Below the pieces are notes generated by a model. The model saw only the letters and a list, made by a program, of their open reading frames with translations, searched no databases and was not told where the DNA came from. From positions 2,232,001 to 2,296,000 of the forward strand of contig JABTUA010000003.1 of the NCBI GenBank assembly GCA_015075635.1: 64,000 bases of DNA, given 5' to 3'. Within the stretch, counting starts at the first letter, position 1. Each line of letters opens with the position of its first letter. A program made the position numbers and the translations under genes. Below are positions 44,681-53,492 of this stretch, in pieces. The stretch comes from Polyangiaceae bacterium. Lineage in GTDB: Bacteria > Myxococcota_A > Polyangia > Polyangiales > Polyangiaceae.

Positions 44681-45679
44681 ATGGAAACGCTGCGTATGGG
44701 GCTCGTCGTGCCACTGCTGATCTTGGGTTGCTCTGCCGCGGGCTCGGGGCCCGCGGGCGGCGCTGAGAGCGGAACAGCCGAGAGCACGGGCGGGGCCAGC
44801 GGGAGCACCTCCCCGGGCGGTAGCGCCTCGGTGGGCCAAGCTGGCCAGGCCGGGGAGGGAGGCGACACGGGCGCGGGAACGCCCCCGCTCGACGCAGGCC
44901 CGAAGACGCCGAGCCCTCCGGCGCCCGGCGAGTGGATCAGCGTCAACCAGGGCAGCTACCTCGCCGGCGCGGCGCCGGACGACACCTGCAACACCTCCGT
45001 GAACCAGGTAGAGCACCCGGTGACCCTGACCCACGACTTCGAGCTGAGCGCGACGGAGGTGACCTTCGCACAGTACGAGCTCGCGATGGGCGCGCCGCAC
45101 CCGAGCGCGGGCAGCTGCCCGAGCTGTCCGGCCAACCTGCTGAGCTGGCACGCGGCCGCGGCGCTCTGCAACGCGTACTCGACGAGCGCAGGGCTCGTGC
45201 CCTGCTACGCGTGCGACGGCGCGGTGTGCGAGGAGGCGATCGCCCCCCACGCCTGTCACGGCTATCGTCTGCCCACCGAGGCCGAGTGGGAGTTCGCCCA
45301 CCGCGCGGGCACCAGCGCGCCGACCTACGCCGGCGCCATCACGGTCTGCGGTGGGCTCGATCCCGGCCTGGATGGGATCGCGTGGTTCCTCTACAACTCG
45401 TCGGGCGGCGCCCATCCCGTCGGGACCAAGCAGGCAAACGCCTGGGGGTTCTTCGACATGAGCGGGAACGTCTGGGAGTGGACCCACGACGGCTACGTCT
45501 CGGACCGTTCGACGCTGCCCCAGCTGGACCCTGTCGGCCCTGCGAGCGATCTGCGCGTGATGCGCGGCGGCTCCTACAACTGCGTCCCGAGCGAGATCCG
45601 CGCGGCGCATCGCTCGGGGCTCCCGGCCACGATAGCGGGCCTGAACGTCGGGGTTCGCTGCGCGCGCACGCTGGACTGA
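44681..45679 (+). CDS. FGE-sulfatase-fold lipoprotein
   Basis: 332 residues from the ATG at 44681 (an ATG five codons on is possible). Signal peptide with lipobox ILGC (Cys about residue 16), Gly/Ser linker, then a formylglycine-generating-enzyme fold from about residue 85: FELSATEVTFAQYELAMG, YRLPTEAEWEFAHRAGTS, MSGNVWEWTHDGY, RVMRGGSYNCVPSEIRAAHR. The active-site segment keeps only one Cys (YNCVPSEIR) where aerobic FGE has two, so it is more likely a structural/C-type-lectin-like member than a true FGE. Divergent from the IgGFc-like operon. Confidence 0.8.
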   Translation: METLRMGLVVPLLILGCSAAGSGPAGGAESGTAESTGGASGSTSPGGSASVGQAGQAGEGGDTGAGTPPLDAGPKTPSPPAPGEWISVNQGSYLAGAAPDDTCNTSVNQVEHPVTLTHDFELSATEVTFAQYELAMGAPHPSAGSCPSCPANLLSWHAAAALCNAYSTSAGLVPCYACDGAVCEEAIAPHACHGYRLPTEAEWEFAHRAGTSAPTYAGAITVCGGLDPGLDGIAWFLYNSSGGAHPVGTKQANAWGFFDMSGNVWEWTHDGYVSDRSTLPQLDPVGPASDLRVMRGGSYNCVPSEIRAAHRSGLPATIAGLNVGVRCARTLD

Positions 45680-45702
45680 CGGCGGGGTAGACTCGCGAGT
45701 CG

Positions 45703-48402
45703 TTGGCTCGCGCCCCCACGAACTTGCGCCCCGATCCTTCGTCCTTCGTCGGTCGGGACGCCGATCTCGCTCGCGTGAAAGCGGCGCTCGAGAGCGCGAG
45801 CCTGGTGTCGCTGACGGGGCCGCCCGGGGTCGGAAAGTCGCGGCTGGCCAAGGAGCTCGCGCTGACCGCCGGCCACCCCGCGTGGTTCTGCGACCTGTCC
45901 GTCGCCGAGAGCGCCGAGGGCATCGCAGCCCGCGTCGCCAGCGTGCTCGATCTGCCGCTCGCCGAAGGCCGTTCGGCGAAGGACGCGGTCGCGCAGATCG
46001 CCCGGGCGCTCTCGCGCCGAGGCGCAGTGACGCTGCTCCTCGACGACTTCGACCACCTGGTCCCGCACGCCGAGGGCACGCTGGGGATCTGGCGCAGCGC
46101 GGCGCCGCGCGCCCGCTTCGTCGTGACCACGCGCCAGCGGCTCGGTCTGGCCGGGGAGAGCGTGATCGAGCTTCACCCCTTGGGCGCCGAGGCCGTCGAG
46201 CTCTTCGTCGAGCGGGCACGCGCGGTGCGCCGGAGCTTCGAGCCCACGAAGGCCGAGCTCGCCCTCATCGGTCGGCTCGTGGAGCGGCTCGACGGGCTGC
46301 CGCTGGCGATCGAGCTCGCGGCGGCCCGCGCCGGCGTGCTCGGCGTGCGCCAGCTGCTCGAGCGCCTGGAGGGCTCGCTCTCGGCGCTGGATCGGGGCGA
46401 GCGGAGCGACCGCTCGACGCTGCGCGGCGCCCTCCGGTGGTCGTGGGAGCTGTCGAGCGAGCGCGAGCGACAGGTGCTCGAGGCGGTCTCCGCCTGCGTG
46501 GGCGGCTTCGACGCGCGCGCCGCCGAGGCCCTCACCGAGCTCGAGGGGGCATCGGTGCTCGACGCGCTCGAGGCGCTCGTCGGCCGCTCGCTGCTCTTGG
46601 CGGAGAGCGACGGCGAAGAGATCCGCTTCCGCATGCTGGCGACCGTGCGCGAGTTCGCGCACGACGAGCTGGCGCAAGGCGGGCTCATCGAAACCGTGCA
46701 CCGACGCCACGCCGCCCACTACCTGGAGCTCGGCACTCGGGCTGCGGAGGGGATCGACGGCCCGCGCGCCGCGGAGCTCTTCGCTCGGCTGAAGGTCGAG
46801 CGGGACAACCTGCTGGCGGTCGCGCGGCGCGAGCTGGCGCGCTCACCGCTCTCCGCCGCCGGCATCGAGCGCGCGCTGGGCGCCGTGTTGGCGCTCGAGC
46901 GGCTCTGCATCATTCGTGATCCGGTCGAGGGCTACCTGACGCTCCTGGAGCGGGCGCTGGAGCACGCGCTGGGGCTCGGGGTCGATCGCCGCCTGGTGAC
47001 CGAGGCGCTGCGCATGCGAGGCGCGCTCTACTTGTTCTTGGGCCGACCGAGCGACACGGAGCGGGACAACCGCGCCGCGCTGGCGCTCGCGCGCGAGCTG
47101 GGCGACGTCGCGCTGGAGGCCCGGCTGCTCGCGGCGCTCGCGCTGACGGGGCTCAGGCGAGTCCCGGTGGCGCCCGAGGAGATGCCGAAGCGCCGCGTGG
47201 ACGCGCGTCACGCCATGGAGGAGGCGCTCGAGCTCTACCCGCACCGAGACGCGCGGCGCGGCATCATCCTGAACAACCTCGGCGTGATCCTCGAGGGGCT
47301 GGGCGATTGGGAAGAGGCCGAGCGGCGCTACGATGAGGCCGTCGCCTGCTACCGCAACGTCCCGTGCCAGAGCGCGGGCGTCGCGCTCGCCAGCCGTGGC
47401 GCGCTCCACTACGCGAGCGGGCGCCTGCCCGAAGCGCAGGCCGACCTGCGACGCGCGCTCGAGATGCTGGGCGCGTTCGGCGACCGGCGTTCGGGCGCGT
47501 ACGTCCACGCCGAGCTCGGCGCGCTCTACGCCGAGCAAGGGCTCGCCCGCGAGGCACGCGTCGAGCTCGAGGCGTGCCTGGTCTGCCACGCGGAGGCTGG
47601 CCTGTCGTGGTACGAGGGCCCCGCGCTGGCCACGCTCGGCGACCTGGAGCTGGGCTTGGGCGACGCATCGAGCGCGAGAGCGAGCTACGCCGCGGCGCTC
47701 GAGGCCGCCCGCTCGGGTGGTGACGGCGCGCTTCAGGTGCGCGCGCTCGCGGGTCTCGCCTGCGCGCTCGCGGCGGAGAGCTCCCGCGGCGACGCACGCG
47801 ACACGCTCGGGGCGGCCGCGTCGCTCGCCGAAGAGCCGGTGCCGCGTGCGTGCGTCGACGCGGCCCGCGGCTACCTGGCGCTCGTCGAAGCCCGCGCGCT
47901 GCCGACCCCGACCGAGGCGCGAGACGCGATGGATGACACGCGCGCGGTTCTCCGGGACCTCGCCGCCGTGGCGCGAACGGAGCGCTCGGCCGTCGTGCGC
48001 GCGCGCTCTCTGTGGCTCGAACGGTCCTTGGAAGCGGAGGCCGAACGCCGCGCCGGCGCGGTCGCCGCCGCCGCGCTACGGGTGACGGCCGACGGCAAGT
48101 GGTTTCGTCTGCCCGGTGGCGAAGGAGTGTCCCTCCACCGCCGTCCGGCGCTCGCGCTCGTGCTCGCGCACCTCGTCCGCTCACGCATCGACGCGCCCGG
48201 CGAGGGTGCGGCGCTCGAGGCGTTGTTCGCCGCGGGCTGGCCCGGAGAGCGCATCGACCCGCACTCGGCGGCGATGCGCGTCCACCAGGCCGTCGCGACT
48301 CTGCGCAAGCTGGGCCTCCGAGCTGCGCTCCTGCGCAAGCAGGACGGTTACCTGCTCGACCCGAGCCTGCCGGTCACGCGCGTCGCGAAGCCGGATGCGT
48401 GA
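45703..48402 (+). CDS. AfsR/STAND-type regulator with C-terminal winged helix
   Basis: 899 residues from a TTG at 45703. NTPase domain (residues about 14-300): Walker A GPPGVGKS (39-46), Walker B TLLLDDFDHL, sensor VVTTRQRLGL, and GLPLAIELAA. Residues about 380-790 are TPR-like helical repeats (GDWEEAERRYDEAVACYR and many others). The C-terminal 90 residues look like an OmpR-type winged helix (GGEGVSLHRRPALALVLAHL, WPGERIDPHSAAMRVHQAVA, LLRKQDGYLLD). In AfsR the winged helix is N-terminal; here the order is reversed. Likely an ATP-switched activator with unknown signal. Confidence 0.85.
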   Translation: MARAPTNLRPDPSSFVGRDADLARVKAALESASLVSLTGPPGVGKSRLAKELALTAGHPAWFCDLSVAESAEGIAARVASVLDLPLAEGRSAKDAVAQIARALSRRGAVTLLLDDFDHLVPHAEGTLGIWRSAAPRARFVVTTRQRLGLAGESVIELHPLGAEAVELFVERARAVRRSFEPTKAELALIGRLVERLDGLPLAIELAAARAGVLGVRQLLERLEGSLSALDRGERSDRSTLRGALRWSWELSSERERQVLEAVSACVGGFDARAAEALTELEGASVLDALEALVGRSLLLAESDGEEIRFRMLATVREFAHDELAQGGLIETVHRRHAAHYLELGTRAAEGIDGPRAAELFARLKVERDNLLAVARRELARSPLSAAGIERALGAVLALERLCIIRDPVEGYLTLLERALEHALGLGVDRRLVTEALRMRGALYLFLGRPSDTERDNRAALALARELGDVALEARLLAALALTGLRRVPVAPEEMPKRRVDARHAMEEALELYPHRDARRGIILNNLGVILEGLGDWEEAERRYDEAVACYRNVPCQSAGVALASRGALHYASGRLPEAQADLRRALEMLGAFGDRRSGAYVHAELGALYAEQGLAREARVELEACLVCHAEAGLSWYEGPALATLGDLELGLGDASSARASYAAALEAARSGGDGALQVRALAGLACALAAESSRGDARDTLGAAASLAEEPVPRACVDAARGYLALVEARALPTPTEARDAMDDTRAVLRDLAAVARTERSAVVRARSLWLERSLEAEAERRAGAVAAAALRVTADGKWFRLPGGEGVSLHRRPALALVLAHLVRSRIDAPGEGAALEALFAAGWPGERIDPHSAAMRVHQAVATLRKLGLRAALLRKQDGYLLDPSLPVTRVAKPDA

Positions 48403-48470
48403 CGGACTGCTACGACTCGCGTTGCTGGCCGCTCGAGGTCGCGAAGCAGCGGGGTTCGGGCAGGGCAGGT

Positions 48471-48503
48471 AGGTGAGGGGTCGGCTAGCCAGTGACCTCA
48501 CCT
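48471..48503 (+). terminator. Hairpin after the STAND regulator
   Basis: AGGTGAGG (48471-48478) and CCTCACCT (48496-48503) pair perfectly, with the palindrome GGCTAGCC in the loop; TT follows. It is 69 bp downstream of the 48402 stop. It has only two T residues, so termination is plausible but unproven. The rest of the 264-bp gap to 48667 has no gene. Confidence 0.45.
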
Positions 48504-48666
48504 TTGGCGGAGGTGCGCCCCCGCCCTTCTACAGTTCAGATGTCCTACGCGCCGACGTCGATGTTCGTGGCCGCTCGGCCCCATGGGGCTGCAAACTGGC
48601 AGGCAAGCCGCGCTCCGAGCTGCCTCATGCGGTGATGCGCCCGATACGGGTATCGCGCAACACGCT

Positions 48667-49332
48667 TCAGTGGGCGCGGGGGGCGACATCGAACGCCAGG
48701 GCCAGCCCGACGTGCGCTCTCGGCGAACGCGGGTCGAAGCCCAACTGAAGCCTCATCGGCTGCCCCGGACGCGTTCGGTTGTGCTCATTGACGAGGTCGA
48801 GCAGTTCCGAGCGCCCGGGCTTCAGGAGGATCCCGCCGACGATCCCGAGCGTCGCAACGCCCAAGCCTGCGCCGACGAACGCGAGCCCTTCGTCGGTCTC
48901 GCCTTCCCACTCCTCCATCTTCTGATCGTCGCAGCGGTCGCGCTCGGTGGACCCGATGGGCAACTTGTCGCACTCGCTCTGGTCGAGCCCGGTAGCCATC
49001 TTGCTGAATCCCCAGATGGCCAGACCGGTCCCGATGCCGATGCCGCTCCAGATGACGATGTTGCCGAGCGTGCGCTGGTCCTCGATCTCGCCGAGCTTCG
49101 GACTCAACGCGGCGTAGACCCGAGGTTCCGACGCGCGCAGCGTGTCGAGGTACTTGCGGAATCCGTCCCAGTCCGCCGTGTAGTACTGGTCCCCGACCGT
49201 GAGGCTGCTCGGCGGTACGGCGCGCGAGAGCATCACGTGGGAAGGGGGAGCCGGAGGCACCTGAGCGGACAGGGTGCTCGTCGCAAGTAGTACGGCCGAC
49301 ACCGCGCCAATCGGCCCCCGCCTTCCCCTCAT
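48667..49332 (-). CDS. Membrane protein with signal peptide
   Basis: 221 residues from the ATG at 49332 (a GTG three codons upstream is possible). Signal peptide ending about SAQVPPAP, an extracytoplasmic domain with SHVMLSRAVPPSSLTVGDQY, one membrane helix (IVIWSGIGIGTGLAIWGFS), a Cys-containing loop (SECDKLPIGSTERDRCDD), a second helix (GAGLGVATLGIVGGILL), and a C-terminal beta segment. Not recognised. Confidence 0.6.
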   Translation of the reverse strand: MRGRRGPIGAVSAVLLATSTLSAQVPPAPPSHVMLSRAVPPSSLTVGDQYYTADWDGFRKYLDTLRASEPRVYAALSPKLGEIEDQRTLGNIVIWSGIGIGTGLAIWGFSKMATGLDQSECDKLPIGSTERDRCDDQKMEEWEGETDEGLAFVGAGLGVATLGIVGGILLKPGRSELLDLVNEHNRTRPGQPMRLQLGFDPRSPRAHVGLALAFDVAPRAH

Positions 49333-49480
49333 GCGAGGCACCCTAGCACGGCATGCCCGTCGATGACCTCACCAGCACGGGCGGGCGCGGGAGAGCGTTC
49401 GGGCGACACGCGAGGGCGAGCCTATCGTCCGAAGGCCCGTGAGCAAGCGGTGCCGGGGGTTTCCCCGATGTGACGCCGCG

Positions 49481-51118
49481 CTAAGCGACCCGAGTCAGCG
49501 AGGCCCTGTGAGCCCCATCCACGGCGAGCGTCAGAGCCTCGCCCGTGGTCTGCACCGGGCTCTCGTCCAGGGCGGGCTTGTGCTCGTCCCACCAGGCCTC
49601 CGCCTGGGCCGCGTCCCACGGCTCGACGACACACGTCTGGAGGCGGCGGCGGAGCTCGGCGGAGCTCTGCGGGCGGTGCGCGGGATCCTTGCTGAGACAG
49701 GCGAGCACCAGGGCGTCGAGCTCGGGCGGGACGGCGACACCCCGCGCCTTCAGCGACTCGGGTGGCGCGTGGAGGTGCTTCCCGCAGATCTCCAGCACCG
49801 ACTTGCCCTGAAACACATCGACCCCTGCGAGCAAGTAGTAGGCGACCGCGCCCAGAGCGTAGATGTCGATGCGCGCGTCGACCGAGTCGGGATCGAGGAT
49901 GGACTCGGGCGCCATGTACTGCGGGGTGCCGATCAGCGCGCTCGCCGCGGTCAGCTTGACCTCGTCATCGACCTCGAACTCCTTGACCAGCCCGAAGTCG
50001 AGGAGCTTCACGACGTCGAGCTCGCCGCCCTGGGCGCACAACATGATGTTGGCCGGCTTGATGTCGCGGTGAATCAAGCCGATCGCGTGGGCCTCGTTCA
50101 GCGCCCCGCAGAGCATCGTGAGGATGCGGACCACCCGGCCCGGCGGCTGCAGGCCGCCGACGTGGACGATGTGCTCCAGCGTCGCGCCGTCCAGGAGCTC
50201 CATGGCGTAGTAGAAGACGCCGTCGTCGGTTCGCCCGTAGTCGTAGATAGTGATCGTATTGGGGTGGGTCAGGCGCGCCGTCAGCTGCACCTCGCGCTCG
50301 AACCGCTCGAGGCTGCTCGCGCCCGCCCGATCGACCCGCAAGAGCTTGATCGCCGACGGGCGCCGCATCATCCCGTGGCGTGCCCGGTAGACCTCCCCCA
50401 TACCGCCTTCGCCGAGCTTCTTCTCGAGGACGTACTGGCCGAGGCGGCGTGCCTCCTGGACCTGGACGCGGAGGCCGTAGATGACCCACGAGATGACCGT
50501 GCACGTCGCGACGGCGAATCCCCACATCATGACCATGGTCGAGGGCAGCCACGGAAACACGCCCGAGTCGAGCGAGCGCCAGGCCAGCCCACCCTCGCCG
50601 GTCGGCACCACGAGCACGGTGATGGCGATCATCGGCACGCCGCCGATCGCCGTGACCAGGGCGGTGCGACGCGCCGACGAGGGGACCAGCGCCGCGCGGA
50701 TGGCCGCCTGCATGGCCATGCCGGCCAACGGGACCATCGACAAGTAGCCGTCGGCCATGGTGGTGCCCTCGATGGTCACGAGCGCGCGCTCGCGGCAGAA
50801 GGCTTCGAGGACGAAGCGACCGATGAAGCCGCCGATGGTGAAGGAGGTGACGAAGCCGGCGGCCTCCACGACGCGGAGGAACCGCACGGACCGCTGCCCA
50901 CGTCTGGTGAGGAGCCAGAGGCTCCCCGACAGCGTGGCGCTGCTCGCCGTGAGGATCACGTCCACGCCAGGGGCGACGACCGCCCCCATCACGCCCAGCC
51001 CTACGCTGAACGCGATGATGAAGAACATGATCTTCCAGAAGAGCGCGACCCGGGCCTGGAGGAAGGCCCGACCCTCCTCGCCGCCGTCGGCGATCGGCGA
51101 TGCGTTCTCTACCGCCAC
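49481..51118 (-). CDS. Ser/Thr protein kinase with N-terminal membrane domain
   Basis: 545 residues from a GTG at 51118. Residues 20-215 hold about six membrane helices, then a kinase domain (about 228-480): GEGGMGEVYRA, AIKLLRVD, HRDIKPANIMLC, DFGLVKEFEV, GTPQYMAPESI. C-terminal 60 residues are Glu/Ala-rich. The membrane part comes first, the reverse of the common kinase-TM-sensor order, so it may sense the membrane itself. All catalytic residues are present. Substrates unknown. Confidence 0.88.
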   Translation of the reverse strand: MAVENASPIADGGEEGRAFLQARVALFWKIMFFIIAFSVGLGVMGAVVAPGVDVILTASSATLSGSLWLLTRRGQRSVRFLRVVEAAGFVTSFTIGGFIGRFVLEAFCRERALVTIEGTTMADGYLSMVPLAGMAMQAAIRAALVPSSARRTALVTAIGGVPMIAITVLVVPTGEGGLAWRSLDSGVFPWLPSTMVMMWGFAVATCTVISWVIYGLRVQVQEARRLGQYVLEKKLGEGGMGEVYRARHGMMRRPSAIKLLRVDRAGASSLERFEREVQLTARLTHPNTITIYDYGRTDDGVFYYAMELLDGATLEHIVHVGGLQPPGRVVRILTMLCGALNEAHAIGLIHRDIKPANIMLCAQGGELDVVKLLDFGLVKEFEVDDEVKLTAASALIGTPQYMAPESILDPDSVDARIDIYALGAVAYYLLAGVDVFQGKSVLEICGKHLHAPPESLKARGVAVPPELDALVLACLSKDPAHRPQSSAELRRRLQTCVVEPWDAAQAEAWWDEHKPALDESPVQTTGEALTLAVDGAHRASLTRVA

Positions 51119-51163
51119 GGGTGGTCCACGCCGAGCTCGATGAATGTCACGCGTCGCTGAGTA

Positions 51164-51352
51164 TCACGATCTCGCCGCTCGCGCTCGCTGCGCGGTCGAG
51201 TGACCAGTCTCGATCGGTTCTCCTCGAGTCGAGCTGCGTCGCCACCACCGGCGGGGAAGTGGTGACCCGGGGACGGGGCGGTGGAGAGGTACTGGGCCGC
51301 ACAGGAGCAAGCCAAGACCCAGCGCAAGAATCACTCGCCTGACGGGACCCAC
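51164..51352 (-). CDS. Possible very small lipoprotein
   Basis: 62 residues from a GTG at 51352: GPVRRVILALGLGLLLCGPVP is a good signal peptide with LLLC lipobox, but the remainder is Arg-rich with no coding bias, so it may be a remnant. It lies in the 338-bp gap (51119-51456) between divergent kinase and hydrolase genes, which otherwise shows only promoter space. Confidence 0.3.
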   Translation of the reverse strand: MGPVRRVILALGLGLLLCGPVPLHRPVPGSPLPRRWWRRSSTRGEPIETGHSTAQRARAARS

Positions 51353-51456
51353 CAGCCCGCGGCCTGAAAGCTGCGCTGCGCCAGGGGCAATTCGCAGTGC
51401 TGATCGTCTTCGCGTCGCGCACAGGCTACCGTCGTGTCTCTGGAACGGGGGCGACG

Positions 51457-52329
51457 ATGCGACTCTCTTTGAATGGCACCGAGATCTTCTTCGATGTCGA
51501 TGGGGCGAAGCTCGCCATCGACGCTGGCGGAAGCGTTCGCGAGCGCCCGACCGTGGTCGTGCTCCCCGGTGGGCCGGGCTTCGACCATGTCTATCTGCGC
51601 GCCGGGCTCTCTCCGCTCGCGGCGGACGCCCAGCTCGTCTTCGTCGATCCGCGCGGCTGCGGTCGGTCGGGTCGTCCCCCGCTCGAGACGTGGACGCTCG
51701 ACCAGGTCGCCGCGGACGTCGTCGGGCTGTGCGAGCGGCTCGGAATCGAGCGCCCGTTCGTGTTCGGCCACTCAGCGGGCGGGTTCGTCGCGCTGACCAT
51801 GGCGTGGAAGCACCCGGACCTCGTGCGCGGGCTCCTGCTCTGCGACACCGTTCCCGCGCTCCGCCCCCACACCGACGCTCATCCGCCGCCCGCTTCGCTC
51901 GAGCAGCGCGCGCCGGCGGAGGTCGCCGCGATCAAGGATCGCTTCTTCGGTGGCGACATGTCGGACGAGTCGATGGCTCTCTTCGCGAGCGAGGTCGTTC
52001 CTTACTACGCCGGGCCGGCGCACATGGAAGCGGCACGCGCTGTCGGGGCTAGCGGCGGGATGGAGGTTTCGGTGGCGAAACACTTCTTCGGCACCCAGGC
52101 GCGTGCGTACGACATGCACCCCGTCTTGGGCGACATCCGCGTCCCGACGCTCGTGATGGTCGGTGCCCACGACTGGGTCTGCTCGCCCGCCGCGAGCCGC
52201 GCGATCGCCGCGAAGATCCCCGGCGCCGAGCTCGTCGTCTTCGAGACCGCCGGCCACTTCGGGTTCGCCGAGGTGCCGGCGGAGTTTCAGGGCGCCGTGC
52301 GCGCGTTCCTCGCGCGCGTCGCAGTCTGA
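51457..52329 (+). CDS. Alpha/beta-hydrolase, proline iminopeptidase-like
   Basis: 290 residues from the ATG at 51457. Hydrolase features: oxyanion loop VVLPGGPGFDH, DPRGCGRSGRPP, nucleophile elbow FVFGHSAGGFVAL (Ser), acidic residue in MVGAHDWVCSP (Asp), and final His in ETAGHFGFAEVP. The complete triad and RGCGRS motif resemble proline iminopeptidases and related esterases (S33 family). Substrate unknown. Confidence 0.85.
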   Translation: MRLSLNGTEIFFDVDGAKLAIDAGGSVRERPTVVVLPGGPGFDHVYLRAGLSPLAADAQLVFVDPRGCGRSGRPPLETWTLDQVAADVVGLCERLGIERPFVFGHSAGGFVALTMAWKHPDLVRGLLLCDTVPALRPHTDAHPPPASLEQRAPAEVAAIKDRFFGGDMSDESMALFASEVVPYYAGPAHMEAARAVGASGGMEVSVAKHFFGTQARAYDMHPVLGDIRVPTLVMVGAHDWVCSPAASRAIAAKIPGAELVVFETAGHFGFAEVPAEFQGAVRAFLARVAV

Positions 52330-52421
52330 ATGGGAGGGAAGCGTGGGCTGCAACCTACCGGTGTGCGTGAAGTCGTGCCCGAGCCCGAGGAACTTGCTGA
52401 CGGCGGGGCCGCTGGGGATGG

Positions 52422-52742
52422 GTGCGCGGAGTAGCTCTCGGACGCATCGTCGCACTCGCGCTCGGCGCGGCGTGCTCCGAGCAAGGCGACGCCCAGCGCC
52501 GGTAGCGCGGGCCCCCGCGCTGGGAGACCTTACGGGCGCCCCGTGCCGCCGCTCCGGCCGCGGGCAACGGCGGCCTCCAGCGCGCCGTCGGCGCGCAGTG
52601 CGGAGAGGTCGTCGTCGGCGAGCAGGGCCGGGTCTGCGAGTGCGTTTGCCGAACGGCGGGTCCGCCTTGTGACCGGGTGGCGGGAAGCCGTCCACCTCCC
52701 GGAGACGGTGTTACTGGCAGGTGTGCCCGGTGGCCCACATGA
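52422..52742 (+). pseudogene. Amber-interrupted Cys-containing lipoprotein
   Basis: From a GTG at 52422 the frame reads RGVALGRIVALALGAACSEQ, a lipoprotein signal with lipobox GAAC, then hits a TAG at 52503. The same frame continues open to a TGA at 52740, with NGGLQRAVGAQCGEVVVGEQ and a Cys cluster (VCECVCRTAGPPCD). One frame, one internal stop: a broken gene or, less likely, readthrough. The 3' end overlaps the convergent gene at 52711. Nothing supported between 52330 and 52421. Confidence 0.35.
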
Positions 52743-53274
52743 GGTTCAGACTGCAATCCGTCGCTTTGAAGGTGGTGCCTGCCTTGGGTCCCATGTCGCA
52801 GGCGCAGTCGACGGGCCCGTTCGGATCCGGCCCCTGACAGGTCGAGCTCAGTTGGGGGCACTTGATCGTGCAGGTCACGACCTCGGGCGAGCCGCTGCCG
52901 ACTCCGACCGCGCACATTCCGCTCAGCTTGGTCCAGCACTCGCCGAACGCGACCCGCAGCTCGCCGCAGCTCTCATCGACCGTGGGGAACGACGGCCCAT
53001 CGTAGCTCGTGCAGCCGATCGGTTTCGACACTGCGCAGCTCAGGTAAGCGTCCAGCTGAGTCCGGCAGCCTTCCTGAGTCGCTCGGGACTGGTCCTCCTG
53101 GAGCTCTTCGGCGCAGGCTTGTTCGTCTTCGACGGTGTCGCACTTCGCCGACGCCACCTTCCGACATAGGTCGGTGATCATCGCCTCGGTGCTCGGGACC
53201 GGCTCTTCGTCGGAGCTTCCGGCGCAGGCGAGCGCGACGAACAGCGGCATCGCGAGACCAAGGCGGCGAGCCAT
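52711..53274 (-). CDS. Cys-rich lipoprotein of unknown function
   Basis: 187 residues from the ATG at 53274. Signal peptide LGLAMPLFVALACAGSS with lipobox LACA (Cys about residue 17). The mature part has about 16 cysteines in spaced pairs (ITDLCRKVASAKCDTVEDEQ, LSCAVSKPIGC, CTIKCPQLSSTCQGPD, CACDMGP). Resembles other exported Cys-rich proteins in this window but not recognised. It abuts the broken nucleotidyltransferase upstream. Confidence 0.7.
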   Translation of the reverse strand: MARRLGLAMPLFVALACAGSSDEEPVPSTEAMITDLCRKVASAKCDTVEDEQACAEELQEDQSRATQEGCRTQLDAYLSCAVSKPIGCTSYDGPSFPTVDESCGELRVAFGECWTKLSGMCAVGVGSGSPEVVTCTIKCPQLSSTCQGPDPNGPVDCACDMGPKAGTTFKATDCSLNLMWATGHTCQ

Positions 53275-53294
53275 CACCCAAGCATGCCACAGCG

Positions 53295-53492
53295 TCAGGA
53301 CCTGCGCCATCGCCGCCGTAGTTGCGTGCGCCGGTGCACGATGTCGAGATCGTTCGTGGTCATCGGTAATCCATGGATCACCGCGGCTTCGCCGCCAACG
53401 ACGATGAGCTCGACCCCGGCGTCGCACAGCTTCGCGAGCTGCGCCGGGAGATCAGCTGCGCTGGGATGTCGCCGCATCGCGCGCCAAACCAA
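53295..53492 (-). pseudogene. 5' fragment of a nucleotidyltransferase-fold gene
   Basis: 65 residues: ADLPAQLAKLCDAGVELIVV, then GGEAAVIHGLPMTTNDLDIV, the N-terminal core of the small nucleotidyltransferases (MNT/AbiEii-related) with GGxA..HG and (T/N)xDxDI metal-binding Asp pair. It then degenerates to Arg-rich sequence and stops, so the C-terminal two thirds are missing. The deletion point abuts the lipoprotein gene at 53274. Confidence 0.6.

Noticed and set aside
48642-48655. Palindrome CGATAC-GG-GTATCG near the end of the 48667 gene
   Set aside because: Could be a weak terminator or a chance palindrome; no T run and no repeated copies.
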